This document shows positions 1 to 8,468 of a stretch of 64,000 bases of DNA, piece by piece; the first letter of the stretch is position 1, and each line of letters opens with the position of its first letter. The notes beneath the pieces were generated by a model. The model was not told the origin of the DNA. It saw only the letters and a list, made by a program, of their open reading frames with translations, and did no database searches. The DNA comes from Candidatus Neomicrothrix sp. UBA814. GTDB taxonomy: Bacteria > Actinomycetota > Acidimicrobiia > Acidimicrobiales > Poriferisodalaceae. The stretch is from positions 1 to 64,000 of the forward strand of contig DBIA01000035.1 in the NCBI GenBank assembly GCA_002296525.1, in the 5' to 3' direction. The position numbers and the translations under genes are program-made.

Positions 1-303
<303 letters not shown>

Positions 304-458
304 CGATACTCAGCTTCGAGAAAACAAACCCTTGAAAACAAAAGATCGTGCATCGCTATGAAGTGCTCAGGGACAGCAGTCCCTCGCACATCTCGACTCT
401 GGTCATCCGGAGCGAATCAAGAACGTGCTTCCTCTCTGCGAGGTAAGCGCAACATATT

Positions 459-573
459 TCTGGTGGTTATGGCGGCAGGGATACACCCGTTTCCATTCCG
501 AACACGGAAGTTAAGCCTGCCAGCGCCGATGGTACTTGGGGGAAGACCCCCTGGGAGAGTAGGACGCCGCCAG
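459..573 (+). rRNA. rrf: 5S ribosomal RNA
   Basis: A complete 5S rRNA of about 115 nt. The ends TCTGGTGG and CCGCCAGA pair (one G-U) to form helix I, and the internal blocks ACACCCGTTTCCATTCCGAA and GGGAGAGTAGG are typical. It lies about 155 nt after the 23S end, as in a standard 16S-23S-5S operon. No tRNA is seen between 23S and 5S. Confidence 0.97.
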
Positions 574-584
574 ATTTTCTCTAA

Positions 585-640
585 GAAGGGCCTCTTTCTC
601 CCTCGTCAGATTCTGACAGCAGGGTTGAAAGGGGCCCTTC
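585..640 (+). terminator. Large hairpin after the 5S rRNA gene
   Basis: Bases 585-598 and 627-640 form a 14-bp stem with one G-U pair. Nested inside are CCCT/AGGG (600-603/621-624) and GTCAGA/TCTGAC (605-610/612-617). It begins 12 nt after 5S and probably marks transcript end or a processing stem for the rRNA operon. No long T-run follows, so it is not a textbook intrinsic terminator. Confidence 0.6.
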
Positions 641-711
641 GTGCATACTCCTCAGCAATAGACGCAGTATCTCTCAATTGTTTGCAGGTCTAGCCCGTAC
701 CATGGTCCTCT

Positions 712-1728
712 GTGAATAATCGGAGCGGTCGTCCGCGAAGCCCTGGTCGCAGAGACCAAAGACAGCCACAAGGGAACAAAAAGGGTAACCGAAGCGGCCC
801 TCCGCGCTCTCGCAGCGACAACCAAAACCGCGACCGTCGAAGAACATCAAATGAGCGGGGCGGAACTAACCACCGTCCAGGACACGGAGTCGAGAAGCCA
901 GAACGCCACTTCGGAGAAAATGCCCGCGGATCTCGTTGGGGTGGGGTAGCGCGACGTGGAGCACATAACGCCAGCATTGACCAAGGGGGCCCTCGTCCAC
1001 CCAGCGATGACGCCTCCCCACCGCCGAAACGAGATGATGATGTTTGGCGACGTGTCGACAAGAAGTCGCAAGCCGCGCAACCTCGACGCCGAAACCAAAA
1101 TGTTCCCTCCCCAGAACTTGATCCCAGCCAGACGAAGGACCTTTCGAAGGTAGAACGTGAACGCCTAGCTCGAAACATCGCAACTGCAGGAGACCATTTT
1201 CTCGCGGAGCGATTCGGGGAGGTGGAAAGAATCACGAAACAACTCCTGAAAAAACATCCGGCCATCGCCGAAATTCATGAACTGCATGGCCTGACTCTGT
1301 ACCGCCTTGGAAAGTGGAGCGACGCGTTGGAACGGCTCGAACACTTCACCCGGCTAACCGGAGACGTTGACCAATTCCCGGTGATGGCCGACTGTCATCG
1401 AGCGCTCGGAGAGATCGAATCTGTTCGAAGACTTTGGAACGAGTTGCGATTAGCCGGCCCCGAGCCGTCCATCTTGACTGAAGGCCGGATAGTAATGGCT
1501 GGAGCTCTAGCCGACACCGGCGATGTTCCAGCTGGAATCCGTTTACTGGAGAAGGGGCCGATAAGGACGAAGCGGGCCCGCGACTACCACGTCAGGCTCT
1601 GGTATGCGTTAGCGGATCTTTACGAACGGGGTGGAGATCACCAAAAAGCCCGTCGAGGATTTGAACGAATCCAACAAGTTGAGCCGGGCTACGCAGACGT
1701 ATCTGACCGCCTTGAATCGCTCTCCTAA
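712..1728 (+). CDS. TPR-repeat protein with a long basic disordered N-terminus
   Basis: A 338-residue protein not assigned to a named family. Residues 1 to about 135 are low-complexity and rich in Arg, Gly, Pro, Asp and Asn, which suggests a disordered, possibly nucleic-acid-binding tail. Residues from about 145 on form helical pairs of TPR type (for example HGLTLYRLGKWSDALERLE and ALADLYERGGDHQKARRGFE). Such repeats usually mediate protein contacts. The GTG start at 712 has no strong ribosome site, so a start further in is possible. The gene lies directly downstream of the rRNA hairpin and 129 nt before the aldolase gene. Function unknown. Confidence 0.75.
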   Translation: MNNRSGRPRSPGRRDQRQPQGNKKGNRSGPPRSRSDNQNRDRRRTSNERGGTNHRPGHGVEKPERHFGENARGSRWGGVARRGAHNASIDQGGPRPPSDDASPPPKRDDDVWRRVDKKSQAAQPRRRNQNVPSPELDPSQTKDLSKVERERLARNIATAGDHFLAERFGEVERITKQLLKKHPAIAEIHELHGLTLYRLGKWSDALERLEHFTRLTGDVDQFPVMADCHRALGEIESVRRLWNELRLAGPEPSILTEGRIVMAGALADTGDVPAGIRLLEKGPIRTKRARDYHVRLWYALADLYERGGDHQKARRGFERIQQVEPGYADVSDRLESLS

Positions 1729-1857
1729 CGCGGGCCAGGATGTAACTTCAGATTCTCCCTATTGCCTCAACCTTTTCTTCAGAACGCGCGGCTACGATCT
1801 TCTTCGGCCCGTCGGCCGCGAATTGACCCACATACTCGCTACCCAAGGAGTCGTCTC

Positions 1858-2916
1858 GTGAGCCTCGACATTGAACGATTACTAGGAGATCAGGGAACCT
1901 ATCTCTTAGAGCACAAATGCGAGACCATCCCGCAAAACTTACTCACACTTCCAAGCCCCGATTTTGTGACCGACGTAATGTCGGGAACGGACCGCTCACC
2001 CCAAGTGATGCGCAACATGCAAGCGTTGTTCAGCAACGGCAGACTCGCCGGATCAGGGTATGTTTCCATCCTCCCCGTAGACCAAGGAATAGAACACTCG
2101 GCGGCTGCTTCGTTTGCTCCGAATCCCATCTACTTCGACCCTGCCAACATTGTTGAACTTGCTATAGAGGGCGGCTGCAACGCGGTTGCGACAACCTTTG
2201 GTGTGTTGGGGTCAGTGAGCCGCAAGTACGCCCACCGAATTCCATTCATCGTCAAGTTAAACCACAACGAACTGCTCACCTATCCAGCGACCTACGACCA
2301 AATCATGTTTGGCTCGGTTGAACAGGCCTACGACCTCGGAGCGGCTGGAGTTGGTGCCACGATCTATTTCGGCAGTGATGAAAGTGGACGTCAAATCCAA
2401 GAGACTGCTGAAGCATTCGAAAAAGCACATCAGCTAGGAATGTTCACGGTCTTGTGGTGCTACCTGCGCAACAGCGAAATTGATACCGACGATCAGGACA
2501 ACCACGTCGCAGCCGACGCAACCGGCCAAGCGAACCACATCGGAGTCACGATTGAGGCGGACATCATCAAACAAAAACTCCCCGAGAACAATGGGGCATT
2601 TAATCTGATTAAAGGGTTCGGCAAGACCCACGCAGACGTATACGAGAAGTTGACTTCAGATCACCCAATCGATCTCTGCCGCTGGCAAGTAGCCAATTGC
2701 TATATGGGACGAGTAGGACTAATCAACAGCGGCGGCGCCAGCTCTGGAGCAACCGACTTGGCCGAAGCCGTAACTACAGCCGTTGTCAATAAGAGGGCCG
2801 GCGGCCTCGGGCTGATATCAGGACGCAAAGCCTTTCAGCGTCCGATGCAAGAAGGAGTCGAGTTACTTAACGCAATTCAGGATGTCTATCTCAATGAATC
2901 AATTACCATCGCATGA
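1858..2916 (+). CDS. fbaB: Class I fructose-bisphosphate aldolase (FbaB/DhnA type)
   Basis: Cleaves fructose-1,6-bisphosphate to dihydroxyacetone phosphate and glyceraldehyde-3-phosphate through a Schiff-base lysine; it can also act in gluconeogenesis. The protein follows E. coli FbaB almost end to end: GRLAGSGYVSILPVDQGIEHS, FIVKLNHNE, ATIYFGSDES, the tail GGLGLISGRKAFQ and the last residues DVYLNESITIA. The GTG at 1858 is chosen because AAGGAG sits 7 nt upstream and the resulting 352 residues match the family's length of about 350. An upstream in-frame start at 1762 would add 32 residues absent from the family. It is cytoplasmic, and followed by korAB after 95 nt. Confidence 0.93.
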   Translation: MSLDIERLLGDQGTYLLEHKCETIPQNLLTLPSPDFVTDVMSGTDRSPQVMRNMQALFSNGRLAGSGYVSILPVDQGIEHSAAASFAPNPIYFDPANIVELAIEGGCNAVATTFGVLGSVSRKYAHRIPFIVKLNHNELLTYPATYDQIMFGSVEQAYDLGAAGVGATIYFGSDESGRQIQETAEAFEKAHQLGMFTVLWCYLRNSEIDTDDQDNHVAADATGQANHIGVTIEADIIKQKLPENNGAFNLIKGFGKTHADVYEKLTSDHPIDLCRWQVANCYMGRVGLINSGGASSGATDLAEAVTTAVVNKRAGGLGLISGRKAFQRPMQEGVELLNAIQDVYLNESITIA

Positions 2917-3011
2917 GCCGAGAATATGAAGAGCTACGCATTAAGTGAGTATTTGACTCTCGGCGCGTATATTCTTCGAAGTCGGACCACCACCACCCCC
3001 CGGGAGGGTCT

Positions 3012-4883
3012 GTGACTGATACAGCACCTCGAGAACTTCCACTTCAAGAACTAGATGAAGTAATCATCCGATTCGCCGGTGACTCCGGCGACGGCATGCA
3101 ACTAACTGGCGACCAGTTCACCAGCATCTCCGCAGCCTTAGGCAACGACTTAGCTACGTTGCCAGAGTTCCCAGCAGAGATCCGAGCTCCCCAAGGAACC
3201 CTGGCGGGAGTGTCGGCATTCCAAGTTCGCATATCGGATTTCGCTATCACAACCCCAGGCGACGCTCCAACGGTGCTAGTCGCTATGAACCCAGCAGCGC
3301 TCAAAGCGCAACTACATAACGTGGTTCAAGGCGGAGCAATAATTATCAACACCGATGCGTTCAACGAACGCAACCTGGAGAAAGCGGGCTATGAGAGTAA
3401 TCCCCTCGAGGATGGCTCGCTCGAGGGATACAGAACCTACCCAGTGCCGATGAGCCAAATCACCAGAGACGCAGTCGCCGAACATGGCGTCAAGCCACGA
3501 GATGCAGAAAGGTCCAAAAACTTTTTCGCTCTAGGCCTCATTTCGTGGATGTACACCCGCCCGGTCGAACCAACGATGGAGTTCATCAACACCAAGTTCA
3601 GCGGCAAAGAACTAGTCATCAAAGCTAACGAAGCAGCGTTCCACGCCGGATACAACTTCGGAGAAACGGCTGAACTCTTTGAGTCGCACTACGAAATAAA
3701 ACCAGCGGCACTGCCGTCAGGGGAATACACCAATGTCAATGGAAATACGGCTTTGGCTTGGGGCTGTGTTGCTGCAGGTCAGCTAGCTCGACTACCAGTG
3801 TTTCTCGGCTCGTACCCAATCACCCCAGCCTCAGACATTCTGCACGACCTATCAGCCCTGAAGAACTTCGGAGTGCGAACGTTCCAAGCCGAAGATGAAA
3901 TAGCGGCAGCCGCATCAGCAGTTGGAGCAGCATTCGGAGGAGCGTTGTCTTTCACAACGACCTCAGGGCCCGGCGTTGCGCTCAAAGGCGAAACTCTCGG
4001 ATTAGCCGTCAGTCTTGAATTGCCCCTAATTGTTATAGACATACAGAGAGGAGGACCCTCCACGGGTCTACCTACCAAGCCAGAACAAGCAGATCTAATG
4101 ATGGCCATGTATGGGCGCCACTCTGAATCGCCGATGCCAATTGTTGCGCCTAAGAGCCCAGCAGATTGCTTTAATGCAGCAATAGAAGCCTGCCGTATCG
4201 CTCTTCGCTACCGAACCCCCGTTATGTTGCTAAGCGACGGCTATTTGGCAACCAGTTCGGAGCCATGGCTACTCCCCGAGATTGACTCTCTTCCGGACAT
4301 CGGCGTTGAGTTCCACACAGGATTCAATGGCACCAATGAAGACGGCGAAGGAATCTTCCTCCCATACCTCAGGGACCCTGAAACTCTTGCACGTCCATGG
4401 GCAATTCCCGGGACGCCTGATCTGATGCATCGAATAGGCGGAATCGAAAAAGAAGACGGCTCAGGAAACATCAGTTACGACCCTGAAAATCACCAAAAGA
4501 TGGTCGATCTGCGTGCGGCAAAGATCGCAGCAATTGATGTCCCTGATATTGAGATCGCAGGAGACCAGGACGCAACATTCTGCATGTTGGGATGGGGCTC
4601 AACTTGGGGAGCAATTGACGCAGCTGTAGATCGCCTGCAACAGGCTGGCAAAAAAGTTGCCCACGTCCACCTAACTCACCTCAATCCATTACCCAAGAAT
4701 CTGGGCGAGGTACTAGCTACTTTCGACAAGGTAATTTGCCCCGAAATGAATGACGGACAACTCGTCAACCTAGTGAGGGCAAAATATCTGCTCGACGTCA
4801 AACCGGTAAACAAAATGAACGGCGTGCCGTTCACAACTGCAGAAATAGAGTCCGCGGCCCTTCAAGCCATGGACGCCTCATAA
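3012..4883 (+). CDS. korA: 2-oxoacid:ferredoxin oxidoreductase, fused gamma-alpha subunit (KorA)
   Basis: With KorB it oxidatively decarboxylates a 2-oxoacid, most likely 2-oxoglutarate, to the acyl-CoA and reduces ferredoxin. Many actinobacteria use this enzyme in the TCA cycle. The 623 residues contain the gamma domain first (about 15-190, beginning IIRFAGDSGDGMQLTGDQF) and then the alpha pyrimidine-binding domain (from about 235, with FLGSYPITPASDIL, TTSGPGVALKGE near 318 and RGGPSTGLPTKPEQADL). The gamma-alpha fusion is normal for the Kor/Vor two-subunit type. The GTG start has GGGAGG 5 nt upstream. korB follows after 21 nt. Substrate is inferred, not proved. Confidence 0.93.
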   Translation: MTDTAPRELPLQELDEVIIRFAGDSGDGMQLTGDQFTSISAALGNDLATLPEFPAEIRAPQGTLAGVSAFQVRISDFAITTPGDAPTVLVAMNPAALKAQLHNVVQGGAIIINTDAFNERNLEKAGYESNPLEDGSLEGYRTYPVPMSQITRDAVAEHGVKPRDAERSKNFFALGLISWMYTRPVEPTMEFINTKFSGKELVIKANEAAFHAGYNFGETAELFESHYEIKPAALPSGEYTNVNGNTALAWGCVAAGQLARLPVFLGSYPITPASDILHDLSALKNFGVRTFQAEDEIAAAASAVGAAFGGALSFTTTSGPGVALKGETLGLAVSLELPLIVIDIQRGGPSTGLPTKPEQADLMMAMYGRHSESPMPIVAPKSPADCFNAAIEACRIALRYRTPVMLLSDGYLATSSEPWLLPEIDSLPDIGVEFHTGFNGTNEDGEGIFLPYLRDPETLARPWAIPGTPDLMHRIGGIEKEDGSGNISYDPENHQKMVDLRAAKIAAIDVPDIEIAGDQDATFCMLGWGSTWGAIDAAVDRLQQAGKKVAHVHLTHLNPLPKNLGEVLATFDKVICPEMNDGQLVNLVRAKYLLDVKPVNKMNGVPFTTAEIESAALQAMDAS

Positions 4884-4904
4884 GAGATAGCAGGATCAAT
4901 CAAA

Positions 4905-5918
4905 ATGACTGATACTTCACCACGCACAGAACCAGCAGACTGGGCGACGGACCAAGAGGTCCGTTGGTGCCCAGGATGCGGCGATTACTCCATTCTCACT
5001 GCAATGCGCATGCTTATGCCCGAGCTTGATGTTGACCGAGAGAACACCGTCTTCATCTCGGGTATCGGATGTGCCGCTCGCTTTCCGTACTACATGAACA
5101 CCTATGGCATGCACGGAATTCATGGACGAGCACCAGCGATCGCGACAGGGCTGGCAATGGCGAGACCCGACCTCGATATCTGGGTTATTGGCGGCGATGG
5201 CGACATGATGTCAATTGGTGGTAACCACTTGATCCACGCTCTGAGGAGAAACGTCAACATCAAAATCCTCCTCTTCAACAACATGATTTACGGTCTAACC
5301 AAAGGCCAGTTCTCACCCACAAGTGAAGTGGGCAAAGTCACCAAGAGTTCGCCAATGGGATCTTTGGATTCTCCCTTCAACCCCATCTCAGTAGCGCTAG
5401 GAGCTGAAGCCTCCTTTGTGGCACGTACACACGACATGGACCGTCAACACATGATGGATATGTTCCGGCGTGCGCACGAGCACAAAGGCGCAGCCATCGT
5501 TGAAGTTTTCCAAAACTGCAATGTGTTCAACGATGGCGCCTGGGAAGGCATTACGAAGAAGCAAAACCGCGACGCCAACCTCATAACCCTTGAACATGGT
5601 CAACCCATTAGGTTTGGTGCCGACGGCGAATTTGGAGTCGTAGTTGATGGGGGAGCCGCCAAAGTCGTCTCGGTTGCAGATGTCGGGGTGGACGCACTTC
5701 TCGTTCATGACGAGCACAAACCTGATCCGTCAACCGCCTTCATGCTAAGTCGCCTTGCAAGGGGACCTTTCGAACCAACCCCAATTGGTGTGTTCCGAGC
5801 TACCGAACGTATTGAGTACGCCTCTTCGTCCACATCTCAACTTGCCATGGCCCATGACAACCAAGGGTCAGGCGACCTAGCGGCGTTGTTGCGATCAAGA
5901 GGAACTTGGCAGGTCTGA
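4905..5918 (+). CDS. korB: 2-oxoacid:ferredoxin oxidoreductase beta subunit (KorB)
   Basis: The thiamine-diphosphate-binding beta subunit that pairs with KorA. Near residues 21-28 is WCPGCGDYS, and GIGC follows near 50; these cysteines fit the iron-sulfur ligands of the family. The TPP motif is GGDGDMMSIGGNH near residue 95, continued by LLFNNMIYGLTKGQ. At 337 residues it is the usual length. It is translated from the same transcript as korA (21 nt gap), and its end overlaps the start of the HAD phosphatase gene by 13 nt. Confidence 0.94.
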   Translation: MTDTSPRTEPADWATDQEVRWCPGCGDYSILTAMRMLMPELDVDRENTVFISGIGCAARFPYYMNTYGMHGIHGRAPAIATGLAMARPDLDIWVIGGDGDMMSIGGNHLIHALRRNVNIKILLFNNMIYGLTKGQFSPTSEVGKVTKSSPMGSLDSPFNPISVALGAEASFVARTHDMDRQHMMDMFRRAHEHKGAAIVEVFQNCNVFNDGAWEGITKKQNRDANLITLEHGQPIRFGADGEFGVVVDGGAAKVVSVADVGVDALLVHDEHKPDPSTAFMLSRLARGPFEPTPIGVFRATERIEYASSSTSQLAMAHDNQGSGDLAALLRSRGTWQV

Positions 5919-6712
5919 CCGACATCGCTTGGATACTCGACCTTGATGGAGTCATATGGCTCGCAGATGAACCGATATCCGGTTCGGCTAGGGCGATACA
6001 ACTGCTAGACGCGGCAGAACATCAGGTGCTCTTCGTTACTAATTTCTCAGCGTTGACCCGCAGGCAGGCCGAACTGAAACTCGAAGGTTGCGGGATAGAA
6101 GCCGAGGGACGAGTTGTGACATCGGCGATGGCAGCGGCTTCGTTGGTGAAGCCAGGGGAACAGGTCATCGTGTGTGGCGGCGAAGGTATTAATGAAGCAG
6201 TGAAAGAGCGCGGCGCTACGCCACTCGACCCGCTACAAAACAGCGTTCCAGTTAGATCGATAGACGCGGTCATCGTCGGGTTCCACCGCGAGTTCAGCTT
6301 TGATCGCCTGGCAGCTTCTGCGCATGCTCTGCATAACGGAGCGAGACTTATCTCCACGAACAGCGATCCCACGTACCCAACGCCACACGGCCTACTTCCG
6401 GGCAATGGTTCCTTGACAGCGGCAGTTGCTGTAGCGGGCAAAGTCGAACCCATAGTTGCCGGAAAGCCCCACGCTCCAATAGCGAACCTTGTTCTCGAAC
6501 GATTGGGATTAGAGCGCGGAACTCCAGGCAATATCGTGGTCGGCGATCTGCCTGCCACCGACGGCCTACTGGCCGCCGAGCTAGATTTCGACTTCGGCTT
6601 AGTGCTGTCAGGGGTGACCTCAGCTGACCAGGTCGATACATGCGACCCGACACCAAACGTAGTTGCCCCAGATCTAGAACAAATGGTGGAAGCCGCATTG
6701 TCTTCAGCGTGA
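5906..6712 (+). CDS. HAD-superfamily phosphatase, NagD/4-nitrophenylphosphatase type
   Basis: A 268-residue cytoplasmic phosphatase of the HAD class IIA group, which hydrolyses phosphate monoesters of sugars or nucleotides. Motif I is DLDGVIW with the nucleophile Asp12 and acid Asp14, motif II is FVTNFSALTR, and the Mg-binding motif is VVGDLPATDGLLA near residue 212. AGKPHAP near 185 is the usual NagD-type lysine motif. The TTG start at 5906 lies inside the end of korB and has AAGAGGA 2-8 nt upstream, which suggests translational coupling. The substrate cannot be read from the sequence. In Mycobacterium a HAD gene occupies a similar place just before tlyA. Confidence 0.87.
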   Translation: MAGLTDIAWILDLDGVIWLADEPISGSARAIQLLDAAEHQVLFVTNFSALTRRQAELKLEGCGIEAEGRVVTSAMAAASLVKPGEQVIVCGGEGINEAVKERGATPLDPLQNSVPVRSIDAVIVGFHREFSFDRLAASAHALHNGARLISTNSDPTYPTPHGLLPGNGSLTAAVAVAGKVEPIVAGKPHAPIANLVLERLGLERGTPGNIVVGDLPATDGLLAAELDFDFGLVLSGVTSADQVDTCDPTPNVVAPDLEQMVEAALSSA

Positions 6713-6807
6713 AAGTCGGAGCAGCCAAGTCTCATCTCTGGTGCAGCTCTGCTGGTAGCTTCAATTTATGTGCGGACGCTAATACTTAGCTTCAGGGGAC
6801 AGGCGAA

Positions 6808-7614
6808 GTGAGTCGCAGGCGACTCGATCGCGAAATGATCCGACGCGAACTAGCCCCAACCCGTAGCCAAGCTCAAGAATTAATCGACCTAGGGCAGGTA
6901 CTTGTTGGCGGCACTGTAGCGACCAAAGCCGCACGCTTAGTCAACCCAGGAGAGCCAATCGTCCTAACCGGCCCGGGACCCAGGTTCGTTTCGCGTGGCG
7001 GAGAGAAGCTTGATGCGGCGCTCACGCGATTTGGAATCGAACCACAAGGGAAGCGAGTCGCTGACGTCGGCGCATCCACCGGCGGTTTCTCAGATTGCGT
7101 CATTCAGCGGGGAGCGGCGCACGTCGTGGCGATTGACGTAGGGCACGGACAACTAGACCACACCCTACGCACTCACCCTCGCGTCGAAGTCTTCGAAAGA
7201 ACCAACGTAAGATTTCTCGAAGTCGACGAAGTTGGCGGACCTGCCAATCTAGTAGTGGCTGACCTATCGTTCATTTCGTTAAAAGTTGTCTTCAGCAGGC
7301 TTGCGGCATTGTGTGAACCCTATGGCGATCTACTTATCCTGATAAAGCCTCAATTCGAGGCAGGACGAGTAGAAGCGGCTCGGGGTCAAGGAATTATCCG
7401 CAATCCCGAAGTTTGGCAGCGAGTTCTGGAAGAAATTAGGGAATGTGCAGTGAAAGCGGAGTTTGGGGTTATGGGCCTTATGGTGTCGCCGCTTCGCGGT
7501 GCTAACGGAAACGTAGAGTTCTTCATTCATTGCCGACCAGGCACCGAATCGACCCTTCACGACACCGCGATAAAAGAAATCGTCAATGAGGCCCGAGACC
7601 TGGTGCTGTCATGA
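6808..7614 (+). CDS. tlyA: TlyA-family rRNA 2'-O-methyltransferase
   Basis: Members of this family methylate ribose 2'-OH groups of 16S and/or 23S rRNA (C1409/C1920 in M. tuberculosis) and affect capreomycin sensitivity. An S4 RNA-binding domain fills about residues 1-62 and a FtsJ-type methyltransferase domain about 65-260. The AdoMet motif is VADVGASTGGFSDCV near 84, followed by VVADLSFISLK and the LIKPQFEAG segment with the catalytic Lys. The GTG start is preceded by GGGGACAGGCGA. Its stop overlaps the nadK start by 4 nt (ATGA). First gene of a long syntenic plus-strand run. Confidence 0.94.
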   Translation: MSRRRLDREMIRRELAPTRSQAQELIDLGQVLVGGTVATKAARLVNPGEPIVLTGPGPRFVSRGGEKLDAALTRFGIEPQGKRVADVGASTGGFSDCVIQRGAAHVVAIDVGHGQLDHTLRTHPRVEVFERTNVRFLEVDEVGGPANLVVADLSFISLKVVFSRLAALCEPYGDLLILIKPQFEAGRVEAARGQGIIRNPEVWQRVLEEIRECAVKAEFGVMGLMVSPLRGANGNVEFFIHCRPGTESTLHDTAIKEIVNEARDLVLS

Positions 7615-8468
7615 GCGTTATTTCCATGATGTTGCATCCAGAACGTGCTGACTCCCATCGACTAGCAGCAGAACTAGCGGACCATCTAATAAGCGAAGGT
7701 AACGACGTTCGTTTGAGCGAACCTGAAGCTACAGCCATCAAAAAACCAGAACTCGGGTGCGCCCTAGAGATGCTCGCTGACTCAGTAGACCTGGCGGTGA
7801 GCATTGGCGGCGACGGAACAATGCTGCGAACCTTCGAACGAGTAGCTCGACAAGGTATTCCGGTGCTGGGAGTTAACGTCGGCGATCTCGGATATTTGAC
7901 CGAATTCGAAGCTGATGAAGCTAAAGAAGCAATCGAAGCTGCTTTGAATAGTGCTTTACCCGTCGAAGAACGGCTAATGGTTGAAAGCCGAATTGAACGA
8001 GCAAACGGCCAAAACGATGGAACATGGACAGGTCTGAACGAAGCCGTGTTGGAGAAGAAGTCCCAAGGCCACACAGTCCGGCTTGAAGTAACCATCGATG
8101 GTTCTGCATTCGCTACCTACGCAGGGGACGGACTCATTGTCTCCACACCGACCGGCTCAACTGCCTACAACCTCTCCGCCCGCGGCTCAATCGTTGCACC
8201 AACCCATTCGTCGCTCCAACTCACACCTGTAGCACCCCACATGTTGTTCGACCGGTCACTGGTGTTGCGCCCCGACACCGAAATTCGAATAGCGGTGTTG
8301 GGAGAACGAGAAGCAAATCTGTCCGTCGACGGTAGAAGCGTCGCAGTCCTAGGCAACGGAGATGTGCTCGTGGCTACGCGCTCGGACGTTATCGCTCGAT
8401 TAGTCACCTCCGGATCTGGTGGGTTTCACCAAGTACTGAAACAAAAGTTTGGTTTGAAGGATCGCTGA
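7611..8468 (+). CDS. nadK: NAD kinase
   Basis: Phosphorylates NAD to NADP in the cytoplasm using ATP or polyphosphate. Diagnostic motifs are SIGGDGTMLR near residue 65, GVNVGDLGYLTEF near 95, and STPTGSTAYNLSARG near 180. The 285-residue length is typical. It overlaps tlyA by 4 nt and recN by 1 nt (TGATG), so tlyA-nadK-recN is very likely a single transcript. The same three genes stand in the same order in mycobacteria. Confidence 0.96.
   Translation: MSVISMMLHPERADSHRLAAELADHLISEGNDVRLSEPEATAIKKPELGCALEMLADSVDLAVSIGGDGTMLRTFERVARQGIPVLGVNVGDLGYLTEFEADEAKEAIEAALNSALPVEERLMVESRIERANGQNDGTWTGLNEAVLEKKSQGHTVRLEVTIDGSAFATYAGDGLIVSTPTGSTAYNLSARGSIVAPTHSSLQLTPVAPHMLFDRSLVLRPDTEIRIAVLGEREANLSVDGRSVAVLGNGDVLVATRSDVIARLVTSGSGGFHQVLKQKFGLKDR

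Noticed and set aside
690..1265. 191-residue minus-strand ORF opposite the TPR gene
   Set aside because: It is an antisense shadow of the Arg-rich coding region, rich in Arg/Ser/Phe with no domain; the plus-strand frame has TPR repeats.
1762..1857. N-terminal extension of the aldolase frame
   Set aside because: FbaB proteins start at the position of GTG 1858, which has AAGGAG 7 nt upstream.
1631..1861. Short plus ORF spanning the end of the TPR gene and the gap before the aldolase
   Set aside because: It overlaps the TPR gene in another frame and has no ribosome site or domain; no frameshift joins the two real genes.
2953..2973. Promoter-like TTGACT and TATATT before korA
   Set aside because: The spacing between them is only 9 bp, far too short for a normal promoter.
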